Assembly: GCA_965214955.1 (NCBI GenBank) | Contig: CBDCCU010000009.1 | Coordinates: 1,178,001 to 1,242,000, forward strand | Direction of reading: 5' to 3' | Origin: Aliikangiella sp965214955 | GTDB lineage: Bacteria > Pseudomonadota > Gammaproteobacteria > Enterobacterales > Kangiellaceae | Length of the DNA stretch: 64,000 nucleotides | In this document: positions 34,744 to 43,918 of the stretch, piece by piece | Layout of the letters: every line of letters starts with the position of its first letter | Numbering within the stretch: position 1 is the stretch's first letter | Program-made: the position numbers and the translations under genes | The notes under the pieces: generated by a model | The model's input: only the letters and a program-made list of their open reading frames with translations | The model's database searches: none | What the model was told of the DNA's origin: nothing

Positions 34744-35758
34744 TTATTTAAATATACCTACTTGAGCTTTTTCACCTTGTTTACGAGAGGCTCTATACAT
34801 ACCACTGGTATTAAATGGCATAGTGATATTGCCATATTTATCGATGGCAATAATACCGCCCGAACCACCAGCCTTAACCAAAACGTCATTAATTACAGTA
34901 TTGGCCGCTTTTTCTAATGAAATATTTTGATATTGCATTCGAGCGGCAAATATCAGCCGCAACATGATAACGGATAAAATATTCACCATGCCCCGTTGCA
35001 GATACCGCACAGCTATTATTGTTGGCATAAGTGCCTGCACCAATAATTGGTGAGTCACCAACACGACCATACTGCTTTGCCGTCATTCCTCCTGTTGAGG
35101 TACCTGCCGCTAGATTGCCATTTTTATCAAGCGCTACCGCACCTACAGTGCCAACTTTAAATGCTAAGGGCAGTTGAATGTGAGCAGATTTAAAATTTTT
35201 TGTTTGCTAGCTTTTTCTTGGCCTTTATTAAAGCGTTATAACGAAACTCTGTATTAAAATATTCATTATCAACTAAGGAAAGTCCTTGCTCCTTAGCAAA
35301 AACTTCGGCGCCTTTACCGCTTAACATCACATGCACCGACTTATCCATGACTAACTTGGCAAGAGTAATTGGGTTTTTTAATTTGGGTAACACCAGAAAC
35401 AGCACCAGCATTTAAAGTTTTGCCGTCCATTATTGATGCATCCAACTCGTGCTTTTCATCAAAGGTATAAACGGCGCCTTTACCAGCATTAAAAAGTGGG
35501 GAGTCTTCTAATATTTGGATGGCGCTAATAATCGCCTGCTGACTCGAACCACCTTGCTCAAGTATTTGATAGCCAGCATTAATAGCTTCGGTAAGTTTTT
35601 GTTCGTATTGTTTGCGTTTTTTCGGCAGTCATTTTTGATTTTTCTATGGTGCCTGCTCCGCCATGAATGGCTATGGCAAATTCAGGAGTTTGTGCAAATG
35701 CTTGGGAAGATAATAGATAAGTAGTAAAAATAAATATAACAGAAAGATAATTTTTCAT
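34744..35758 (-). pseudogene. iaaA: Isoaspartyl peptidase/L-asparaginase, four frameshifts
   Basis: Ntn-hydrolase of the IaaA type, exported (signal peptide MKNYLSVIFIFTTYLLSSQAFA). Recognisable pieces in order: FAIAIHGGAGTIEK, SPLFNAGKGAVYTFD, SVHVMLSGKGAEVFA, the nucleophile Thr in VGTVGAVALDKNGN, MTAKQYGRVGDSPIIGAGTY, and GGSGGIIAID near the end. They lie in shifted frames; each junction is repaired by deleting one base from a run (plus-strand runs 35617-35622, 35374-35379, 35192-35195, and the GG at 34945-34946). All four removed gives an uninterrupted 336-residue enzyme. Confidence 0.87.
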
Positions 35759-35794
35759 TGTTTGTTCCTTAAGGTTTTCTTAAGTGTACCCTAA

Positions 35795-37194
35795 TTACTT
35801 AACACTTTTTTCAACATAGGCAATTTGCCGATTAATTCTTTGTTTTATTAGTGGGTTAACTTTTGTGATCTTTAACGCGATATCTTTTAACGTAGTTTCG
35901 GCATTTTTAATTGGGCTGGTTTCTGCTAAATCGGCAAAACTTTCTTCTTCAATGCCTATGGCTAATATTTTGTTATATTGAGTATGTGCCGAAAGACGAT
36001 TAATTTTTGCCATTAAGCGATTAGATAAAGAAATACCCGTGATAATGCCTCTTTCATTTTCTAATATTAATAGTGTGCCACAACCAATAAAAGCTTTCAT
36101 TTTTACTACTAAAGGCAAGTCGGCTAAAAGCTGTTGCATTAAGCTTAATAAACTTAATGCTTCGTTAAGTTTGTCAGGTTGATTACCGTCGATAAATATG
36201 GGGATTAAACAACCCGATAAAATATCACCTTGTGATTGCAAGCCATAAGTTTGAAGTACCGATTTTAGATAACCCTCGGTGGTAGAAAGCACTAAAGCCG
36301 TTTGCTCATTTTCTTGTTCTTGCATTGCAAACTGGCAATAACAAAAGATCACTTTTTCTTCTCTACGGCTAGTTTGCCAAGTGTAATCATTAAGTAATGG
36401 CTGTTGATGCTCAATTAATTCTTGTTGTTTTTTGTTTGATAGCTCATCAATATAGTTCAACCATTCTTGTTTGTTTTTGGGTAATTGCGGTGCATTAAGT
36501 TTAACCAACTTATGATTAGACTTTACCAATTGGGTAATTCTGCGTTTGTATTTGCGAGTAACTAAAAACAGAATAAAAAAGCAAACAATAGCAACAGCGG
36601 CAATTATTTTTTGAGACTGAATAATTGAATGCCTAAAGTTTTTTTCTAATTGATTTTTTGTTAAGCGTGATTTTAAACCAGCCAATAGTGGCATTATCGA
36701 GGGTGATTTTTTCAATAAAAGGAATGTTTTTTTGCTCAGTAATAAAAGTTTTGACTTGTTGTTTGTTATTGACTGGCTGAGGTGATTGTGACGAAGGCTC
36801 TTCTATTGCGGTGCTTGCATTTGAGTTATTTGAAATTGATGCGTTATCTTTTAGCTCAGTTTGGGCTTGTGTTTCTGCAATAATTTGTCCATCTTCGGCA
36901 AAAATAGTTAGCGCTTTTTATATAAGGCGCGCAGCAGCAATATTATTAACCAAGTTTTGAAGTTGTTGGTTATTTTTAGCGGTTTAAAGGCTCGGTAGCG
37001 GCATTTGCAGCAACTTGTGTAATACTATGTGCATATTCGGAAGTTCGCTCGGTTACAAAGTTTTCTATTTGAAAAATTAAATGATCACCGCAACTGATAA
37101 AAAGGATCACACCAGTAATCAGCATAATGATGCTAAGTAATCCACGTAACAGACTTGGCGGCTTAGATTTAAATGATTTTATTATTTTTTCCAT
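35795..37194 (-). pseudogene. SMP/YtjB (AhpA)-like membrane protein, frameshifted
   Basis: Located divergently from serB, the place of smp/ytjB in E. coli. The start ATG 37194 leads into a first membrane helix, then the periplasmic part AHSITQVAANAATEPL and AEDGQIIAET, then FIEKITLDNATIGWFKITLNK, and a second membrane helix (IIAAVAIVCFFILFLVT). A further 240 or so cytoplasmic residues follow, absent from E. coli SMP. Two single-base insertions (TTT 36983-36985, T6 36654-36659 on the plus strand) break the frame, and there is also an in-frame TAA at 36918-36920. A start near 36715 is an artefact of the broken frame. Confidence 0.75.
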
Positions 37195-37234
37195 CTTTTG
37201 ATTGTAGCAATGAACACCAAAGATCAACACCCTT

Positions 37235-37290
37235 TATACCCGTTCTACTTCAAGATGCTGAAACAAGCATCTTGAAGTAGAACGGGTATA
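37235..37290. repeat. Perfect 24-bp inverted repeat, minimal TATACCCGTTCT element
   Basis: TATACCCGTTCTACTTCAAG plus GATGC pairs perfectly, 24 of 24 bases, with its complement across an 8-base loop (TGAAACAA). It lies in the divergent intergenic space of the smp-like gene and serB. The ends match those of the 266-bp element at 46911-47176, so this looks like an internally deleted copy of the same family. It would form a strong hairpin in either transcript. Confidence 0.9.
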
Positions 37291-37354
37291 TAATTGAATA
37301 CAAGAGTAAATCGTTTACAATAACCCGAGTTTCCTTACTACTGTTTAAACAATA

Positions 37355-38310
37355 ATGACGACCTTAATTTCTAATAAGCTTTATCGAGTGACCATAGGCG
37401 ATAATAAAATTCAATATCATTCTACTAGTTATCCTTTAGACGAGACAGAAGACAATTGGACTAAAGTAAGCTTATTTTCTACACAGTTACTCAACTGGCA
37501 AAAACAAGCATTTGAAAAACTGGTTAAAAACTTTGGTTTAACCCTTTATTGCGAGTTAAATATTGAAACTTTATGCTGGGTACTTTACATCAAAAAATGC
37601 AATTTTAATGATTTTGAGTCTTGTGTAACAGACTCTTCTTTTGATTATTTAATTTGGCCTAACATAAATGTTCAAGCGCCAAAGCTATTAGTTTTTGACA
37701 TGGGACTCTACTTTTATTGAAATTGAAGTCATCGATCAGCTTGCCGCTTACCATAATGTTGGCGAAAAAGTTGCAAAGGTGACTGAGCTTGCAATGCAAG
37801 GAGAGCTTGATTTTTCTCAAAGCCTAATTGAGCGTGTTGCTTGTTTAGAAGGTTTAACAGAGCAAGCTATTGATGAAATTAAACAACAGCTGCCATTATC
37901 TAAAGGTATTGTTGAGTTAGTTTACCCAAGCTCAAAACCACGGAACTAAAATAGCGATTGTTTCTGGCGGTTTTATGCCTTTTGTTGAAAAGCTTAAACG
38001 TGATTTTGATTTGTATGCGGTTAAAGCTAATCAGTTAGAAATAATTAATGGTAAGCTCAGTGGTAAAGTTTTGGGTGATATTGTTGATGCAAAAGCCAAA
38101 GCTGACTTTTTGATTAAGCTGTGCCAGTCGCTTAATTTATCTCCACAACAAGCAATGGCAATTGGCGATGGCGCCAACGATTTAAACATGATGCAAGTTG
38201 CCGGTTTTGATTTGGCTTATAAGGCTAAAAGCAAAGTTCAAGCTAGGGCAAAAGGCCGTATAAATACGAGCAATTTTGCCCAGTTAGCTAAGGTGTTTAA
38301 CTGGCAATAA
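37355..38310 (+). pseudogene. serB: Phosphoserine phosphatase SerB, two frameshifts
   Basis: Last enzyme of serine synthesis, HAD superfamily. The N-terminal regulatory part (about 110 residues) leads to the catalytic motif FDMDSTFIEIEVIDQLA, which is reached only if one G is removed from GGG at 37702-37704. A second break is repaired by removing one C from CCC at 37925-37927, giving QNHGTKIAIVSGGF. Motifs AIGDGANDLNMM and the C-terminal AKPKV-like region are intact. The repaired product is 317 residues. Every conserved motif survives, which is hard to reconcile with an old pseudogene. Confidence 0.9.
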
Positions 38311-38345
38311 AAGGGTATATATCCGCTTTATTTTAGATTTAGGCT

Positions 38346-38408
38346 AACTAAGAACTAAGAACTAAGAACTAAGAACTAAGAACTAAGAACTAAGAACTAA
38401 GAACTAAG
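38346..38408 (+). repeat. Heptanucleotide tandem repeat (AACTAAG)9
   Basis: Nine perfect copies of AACTAAG between the convergent serB and FimX-like genes, starting 36 bases after the serB stop and ending 19 bases before the end of the opposite gene. It differs in unit from the TAACTAT array at 6341-6413, but has the same period and similar size. Confidence 0.97.
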
Positions 38409-38426
38409 CAAAGATCAGCCTGTTTT

Positions 38427-40499
38427 TTAAAATCCACTAGAAGAAAAATCATAATCTAGTTTGCTGCCAGGACGTTTTAAATAATAGCCTTGAATATATC
38501 TAACATTCATTGGCCATAATGCCGCTAGCATGGCTGCTTCTTCCACTTTTGGAATTATGCTTTGTTTGTCTCTGGAGTGAATGTCATCAAGTAATGATTG
38601 TACTTGTTCGGCAGCTGCGGGATCTTTGTTTATTTGGCTAGTAATTTTATCGTACACTTTGACATAATTTACATCAAGTTGCTCTAATAGTGTTTTTTGT
38701 GACGGATCGGCGCCATAGTTAGCTAAACACGTTTTATAACCTTTTTGCTTAAGCTCGGCACAAAATACAAGTACGCGTTTTAAGTGATTGACTGCATCGC
38801 TTTCGTCTATTTGAAAGATTATTCTATTTTTTCTTAAACCTGAAGAGCGGAAAGCCTTATCTATAATGGTTACTAGCTGAGAATTAACTAGCGAGCCACC
38901 ACTTAAAGAAACAAATAATTGTGATTTATCGTTGTCTCCTTGAGCGATAAGAATTTTGAATGATTGCTTAATTATCCACAAGTCGAGCTGTTCACCCATG
39001 CCTGCGGCTTTGGCAACGTGAAAAATTTTGGAAGAATCAAGAGGCTCTCCATTTTCATCAGTAACCCTTACTAAAACTTGATAAAGCTCTCTTGGATCGC
39101 CATGAAGTTTAACCACTGGCTGGTAAAGCAGTTTAACTCTTTTCGACTCTAGCGCATCGTGTATTTTATCAAGTAACTCCATGTCTTCTTTGTCACTAAC
39201 TTCATGAATCGTTTTGTTATAAACTTTTACTCCACTACCTTTTTCTACGCGGTTTGCTGCTTGGTGTGCGTTTGACATAAGTTGATCAGGATCGTTAAAG
39301 TCTTCACTGACGGCGCAAATGCCAATTTTTAAAGTGAGTTTAATGGTGTGACCTTCTATATCAAATAAGTGTTTTTTAATTGAATGACATAAATTTTGTG
39401 CTAAGGTTTTGGCTTTTTGCTCTGCATTATTAGGCACTAGCATCGCAAAGGTATTATCACCTATTCTAGCAAGGTTATAGTTTTCTTCAGATTCTTCAGA
39501 CAACCATTTCGCGCAGTCTTGGGTTATTTTATCAGCACCAGTAATGCCGTATTCATCCAGCAATTGAGAGTGTTGATGATAGTCAATAAATAACACATTG
39601 GCAGTATCACCTTTTTCTGCGGCTTGCTCTATCGCCTGTTGGAGCTGATCAATAAAGTAATTTTTATTATAAAGCTCGGTTAGTGTATCGAGAGAGCTTA
39701 GCTCTTTGAGCTTTTCTTCTAATTCGGCGTTGTCTGCGGCAGAACGAATAAGGAGCTGGGTGCAAACTTCATCATCATAATTAGCTGTGGATAAAGTCAT
39801 AACGGCATCAAATTGAGAAAAGTCAGATTTAACTCCAGAAAAACTAAAGCTTTGTTGCTCTCTAGTTTCAGACATGCCTTTTAAATATTGTCTAAATTCA
39901 TTTTGGCTTTCTTTGGATATCATATCGAGTGCGGGAACGCACATTAGCTCGTCGTGATCTTCATATCCAAAAAGCTCCATATAAGTATTATTGGCATAAA
40001 CGTGCATACCATCATGCACATAGGCAATAGCATCTTGCGAATTATCAAGAAGTAGTGTGCAGCGTTTTTCTGTGGCTTTTAACAGTAATTCTGTTTTTGT
40101 TTTGCTACGCCGAGTTTCTAGTGCCTGTATTTCTCTTTCTATTTTTAAGATAAGTAGCGATAAGTTATCAAAAGTTACGGCATCTTTAGCGCCTAAATTC
40201 ATGACTTTAATGAGCTGCTCATCATCATGTTTAGGTAATAATACAATGCAAGGGATATCACGCCCGTAAGAATTAATTAACTCAATAACCTGAGAGGTTG
40301 GAAGATCTTTGTGTTCAATATTGGATAAAAAAAGATCCGATGAGCCTTTTTCGAGCGAATCAGATAGCTCTTCTGAGGTTAATACTTGTGTTGCTCTTAC
40401 GGCAAAACCACGATTTCGAAGAGCGTTAATAATTATTTCAGCTTGATTCGATGAGGGTTCAGCTAATAATAAATGAATTGTTTTTATTGTATCTGTCAT
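38427..40499 (-). CDS. fimX: FimX-like protein: REC-PAS-degenerate GGDEF-degenerate EAL
   Basis: About 690 residues from ATG 40499 (a GTG at 40574 would add 25). Domains in order: receiver-like (about 5-120) without an obvious phospho-acceptor Asp, PAS (about 150-245), GGDEF-like with GDNTF where GGDEF should be (about residue 346), and EAL-like with QVL in place of EAL (about residue 474). The architecture and degeneracy match FimX, the cyclic di-GMP-binding regulator of type IV pilus extension in Pseudomonas. The neighbours serB, a PilZ gene and psd also fit my memory of the Pseudomonas fimX locus. Probably a c-di-GMP sensor, not an enzyme. Confidence 0.85.
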   Translation of the reverse strand: MTDTIKTIHLLLAEPSSNQAEIIINALRNRGFAVRATQVLTSEELSDSLEKGSSDLFLSNIEHKDLPTSQVIELINSYGRDIPCIVLLPKHDDEQLIKVMNLGAKDAVTFDNLSLLILKIEREIQALETRRSKTKTELLLKATEKRCTLLLDNSQDAIAYVHDGMHVYANNTYMELFGYEDHDELMCVPALDMISKESQNEFRQYLKGMSETREQQSFSFSGVKSDFSQFDAVMTLSTANYDDEVCTQLLIRSAADNAELEEKLKELSSLDTLTELYNKNYFIDQLQQAIEQAAEKGDTANVLFIDYHQHSQLLDEYGITGADKITQDCAKWLSEESEENYNLARIGDNTFAMLVPNNAEQKAKTLAQNLCHSIKKHLFDIEGHTIKLTLKIGICAVSEDFNDPDQLMSNAHQAANRVEKGSGVKVYNKTIHEVSDKEDMELLDKIHDALESKRVKLLYQPVVKLHGDPRELYQVLVRVTDENGEPLDSSKIFHVAKAAGMGEQLDLWIIKQSFKILIAQGDNDKSQLFVSLSGGSLVNSQLVTIIDKAFRSSGLRKNRIIFQIDESDAVNHLKRVLVFCAELKQKGYKTCLANYGADPSQKTLLEQLDVNYVKVYDKITSQINKDPAAAEQVQSLLDDIHSRDKQSIIPKVEEAAMLAALWPMNVRYIQGYYLKRPGSKLDYDFSSSGF

Positions 40500-40672
40500 A
40501 TCAATGATTGCGATCTTTATTTTGTAATGAGATTCTAATCGAGAGTCGAATATAGTAAATAGTGAACAGCGCACAAAACCAACTAAAATTAATGAGTTTT
40601 ATGTTTTGTAAGCCTTTATTTATGCCTACAAATAAACAATATTAATTGGTTTAGGAGATCAACTTAGATCAA

Positions 40673-42484
40673 CTATAGTATATCCCAAACACCATCTATA
40701 CCAGAATCTAAATCTTTAGTGTTATTGCTTTTTTTACTTGTTTCCCTCTTTTGTCCAATAGCCTCAAATTGAAACTGCTTAAAACTACCTGTAGCAGAAA
40801 TTTCTTTACTCAAAATTGCGTCGTATTCTTCACCACGATCAACAATTCTAATTTTATTGTTAGTAGCATAAGAAATTGAATTGGTAATTAATGTTTGCGG
40901 TTGGCCTATTCCTGTTAACTCAGGTAATAATAATGCTCTTTGATATTCGTTATTATGTTGGCTTTTACTGTTGCGTAATTGCACGTTAATTGGAAGAACA
41001 TCGGGTGCCAAAAGTTGAATTCCCATTTGAACCACGCCACTTTTTGCATGTCTTCTTACCCACCTTACAACCCCAATACTCCAAGTGTTTTCCTCCAAAA
41101 AACCTAATATTTCACCTGTTTGCGCATGTTTGGGGAGTTTATCGGTAGAAACTTGAATGCAGTATCCCCCGGGGCTCATATTGATTAAATCGGCACTTTG
41201 CAGTTGATAATTTTCTTTAACAATAGCATCTCTTGAGCGTTGCTTTATATTATTTTCTTCGGGTTGAGAAACGGCTTGATCGGGGCGATATAATTTAGCC
41301 CATACATCGTTATTGGTTTGGGTTGATGACAAATAGTTATAGTTACTTTTAAGGTTAAGATCTTCTCGCTGGGCAACATCTAATAACTCTACATGCTTTA
41401 AACTGCCTTCCATTGCCTCTAGTGTATCAGTGGCACCACTTCTATCATCATCGGTTGCCCCAGGTTCTTGCATTAATAAAAAGTGAGTGGCTCCTAAACC
41501 GATGGAAATATTTAAGTCTTCATTGGCTGGTGTTCTAGCGAACGCTCTATGAGTACCTTGGCTCCACACTTGGATCAAATGTTTTTTCAGCATAGATTCA
41601 CGTGCCAGTTTAGTATTGGGGTTTTTATCCAATGTTAAACTCTGTTTAAGATATTCTACAACAGGTGTTAAGGTCAGTTTATGCTGTTGACTGATATTGC
41701 CTTCAAATAATGATTTATGAATTGGCGGAGTGCTAGAGCTCAGCGCAACAATATAATGGTGGTTATTATAGGCATGAGAACTAAAGTTAGCGTATGGAGC
41801 AAGTTCACTAAGCATTTTCCAAAGCGAAGTAATTTCACCTTGACGCAACTGATAAGGCGTAGCAATGCTGAGTAAAAGCATTTTAATAAAGTAATGTGAA
41901 ATGCTTTCATTTGAGTTTAAAGATTGAGGCACTTCGGTATCTAACAAATTGTGCTCTTTAGCAACTTGGTAGAGGATGTAGTTTTCACGCCAAATTCTTA
42001 CTGGAACCGATGCATAAAGCTGGTAGCAACGCAGCATTACTGTGCCATGGTACTTTATGGCTAAAGCAATGCTTTGTGCAAAAACTTTTTTGTTACTCCA
42101 CTTTACTTCATCACTTAAGATTGACTCAATAATAGAGTGGCAGCAAAGCGACATTTCGGTTTCTATGGCTTGAACTAACGCCGCAATTTTTCTTTGTTTT
42201 TCATTAAGGGCAATATGGTGGTTTAGAAATTGTGATTCTAAAGAGGCAATTAAATGGTTAGCGGTTTTGTTTATCGACTGGAGAATACTTAGTTTTTTAT
42301 CGGGATCAACTAAGCTTTGATTCATATCAACCAATAGCTGATAAATTGCCCGAGAACTTTCACCCAAATTAGCTATGGGTAAATTTTTTATCCAGTGATC
42401 TACCTTACGAGGTGTTAACTCGACTATAGGCTTATAGTAAGCCTGAATGTCTCTTAATGTAAGGCCTGAAATTCCTTGCTTCAT
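40673..42484 (-). CDS. PilZ domain protein with long helical N-terminal region
   Basis: 603 residues. Residues 1 to about 380 are mostly helical with no family I can name. A PilZ-like domain follows at about 400-510: the NMSPGGYCI segment matches the (D/N)xSxxG half of the c-di-GMP site, and a basic stretch KQRSRDA precedes it at the position of RxxxR, although the spacing is not ideal. A further beta-rich C-terminal segment follows. It is upstream of, and co-oriented with, the FimX-like gene (98- to 170-base gap), suggesting a shared role in surface behaviour. Confidence 0.78.
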   Translation of the reverse strand: MKQGISGLTLRDIQAYYKPIVELTPRKVDHWIKNLPIANLGESSRAIYQLLVDMNQSLVDPDKKLSILQSINKTANHLIASLESQFLNHHIALNEKQRKIAALVQAIETEMSLCCHSIIESILSDEVKWSNKKVFAQSIALAIKYHGTVMLRCYQLYASVPVRIWRENYILYQVAKEHNLLDTEVPQSLNSNESISHYFIKMLLLSIATPYQLRQGEITSLWKMLSELAPYANFSSHAYNNHHYIVALSSSTPPIHKSLFEGNISQQHKLTLTPVVEYLKQSLTLDKNPNTKLARESMLKKHLIQVWSQGTHRAFARTPANEDLNISIGLGATHFLLMQEPGATDDDRSGATDTLEAMEGSLKHVELLDVAQREDLNLKSNYNYLSSTQTNNDVWAKLYRPDQAVSQPEENNIKQRSRDAIVKENYQLQSADLINMSPGGYCIQVSTDKLPKHAQTGEILGFLEENTWSIGVVRWVRRHAKSGVVQMGIQLLAPDVLPINVQLRNSKSQHNNEYQRALLLPELTGIGQPQTLITNSISYATNNKIRIVDRGEEYDAILSKEISATGSFKQFQFEAIGQKRETSKKSNNTKDLDSGIDGVWDIL

Positions 42485-42796
42485 TAAAGGTTCCCTAATT
42501 TAATTTTGCTAAAAAGCCTGCTTTGTCTGACAATTTCTTGTATCAACCATGATAGTTTGAGCAACAATTAATTTAAGTTAAATACTAAAATTTCCACTGT
42601 TTTAACTCATAAGCTCACAAAGTTTAACTTAGGAGCTAAAAAAACATGACTATTATGTGTTTTTTATCGGTATAAGTTAATACTAGTTTAGTCTAATTAT
42701 AAAAATTTTGCTTAAAAGTCACTAACTTAGAAGCTTTTTATCACGGAGGTGGACAAAAATTAACCAAAGTTCAACAAAGCCTAAATATTGAGTTGA
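42485..42796. other. Non-coding gap between PilZ gene and epmB
   Basis: 312 AT-rich bases between two minus-strand genes. No gene, repeat or terminator stands out. GGAGGTGG at about 42744-42751 on the plus strand resembles a strong ribosome site but no usable start codon follows at the right distance. The right-hand part should hold the 3' end of epmB and the left the promoter of the PilZ gene. Confidence 0.5.
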
Positions 42797-43822
42797 TTAA
42801 ACAATAATGGTTTTGGCGCTTTTGTTGGGAATTTCTCGGCATAATCTGGGCACTAAATAACCCGGCAAGGTGTTTCTTAATTGGTTGACTAAATGGGTTG
42901 CCAGTTTTTCATCTAAGTCAAAATGAGCGGCACCTTGCACTTTATCGAGCAAATGAAGATAGTAAGGCAAAATACCTGCTGAAAATAAATCTTCACTCAG
43001 TTGACACAATTGCTCAGTAGAGTCGTTGATGTTTTTTAATAATACCGCTTGATTTAATAAGGTAATGGATGAGTTTTTAAAAGGTGTTAATGCTTGTTTT
43101 AAGGCTAAGTCTATTTCATTACTATGATTAATATGGAGTACCATTGAGGTTTCTAATGGTGTTTGGGTTAATATTTGAAGTAGTGATTGTGTTAATCTTT
43201 GTGGGATCACCACAGGAAGCCTTGTATGTATTCTTAATCGCTTTATATGCGAAATATTTGCAATTTGGGTAATTAATTTTTCTAAAGCTTTATCGTCTAT
43301 TATCAATGGGTCGCCGCCACTTAAAATAATTTCCGATAGGCTCTTATTTTCTTTAATGTAATCTAAAGCTTTTTGTAAGCTTTCGCCGGTTGCTGCTTTG
43401 TCTTGGTAGGGAAAGTGACGACGAAAACAGTAGCGACAGTTAATTGCGCAAGCAGACGATAAGATCATTAATGCCCGTTTGGGATATTTATGTAATATAC
43501 CAGTGGTTTTAAGCGCAGATTCTTGTAGTGGATCGGTATTATAATCACTAGGAGAAATAAGCTCTTGTTGAGTTGAGAGCACTTGCAGTAATAACGGATC
43601 ATTGGGATCGCTGGGCTGCATTTTATCAATAAAAGGTTGCGGAACTCGCATTTTAAACCCAGTTTGCTCAGAAATGGTTTTTGCAATGGGGTGATTGTTT
43701 AAGCCGAGCTGCTGCAATAATGCATGAGGCTCTTTTATTGCGTTTTTTAAGTAACTTTTCCAAGAATATGCCTGACATTCTGGGGTGTTTACGGGTATTA
43801 TTGGTGACAAATTTTTCATCAT
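42797..43822 (-). CDS. epmB: EF-P (R)-beta-lysylation: lysine 2,3-aminomutase EpmB
   Basis: Radical SAM, PLP-dependent aminomutase that makes (R)-beta-lysine for EF-P. The cluster motif is CAINCRYCFRRHFPY (CX3CX2C) and ILSGGDPL is the SAM site. Its 341 residues match EpmB and not the longer catabolic KamA. It is divergent from efp (96-base gap), with epmA after efp, so the substrate protein and two modifying enzymes are together. Confidence 0.94.
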   Translation of the reverse strand: MMKNLSPIIPVNTPECQAYSWKSYLKNAIKEPHALLQQLGLNNHPIAKTISEQTGFKMRVPQPFIDKMQPSDPNDPLLLQVLSTQQELISPSDYNTDPLQESALKTTGILHKYPKRALMILSSACAINCRYCFRRHFPYQDKAATGESLQKALDYIKENKSLSEIILSGGDPLIIDDKALEKLITQIANISHIKRLRIHTRLPVVIPQRLTQSLLQILTQTPLETSMVLHINHSNEIDLALKQALTPFKNSSITLLNQAVLLKNINDSTEQLCQLSEDLFSAGILPYYLHLLDKVQGAAHFDLDEKLATHLVNQLRNTLPGYLVPRLCREIPNKSAKTIIV

Positions 43823-43918
43823 GTTATTTTAGCCGCTATTAAAAATGGTCGCTACATAATTGTGGCAAGATCTTAAAAGGCTAAAATATTACCTAACCGC
43901 ACCATTAGAGAGAAATAA

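Noticed and set aside
36715..36745. TTG 36715 as the start of an independent minus-strand gene
   Set aside because: The first 25 or so residues from there are out-of-frame translation; the shifted frame gives the SMP-like sequence FIEKITLDNATIGWFKI, so the gene extends upstream.
37690..37950. Programmed ribosomal frameshifting in serB
   Set aside because: The required shifts occur at GGG and CCC runs with no slippery heptamer or downstream structure, and three unrelated neighbouring genes have the same kind of break.
42740..42796. Small gene after GGAGGTGG
   Set aside because: No ATG, GTG or TTG at a suitable distance gives more than a few codons.
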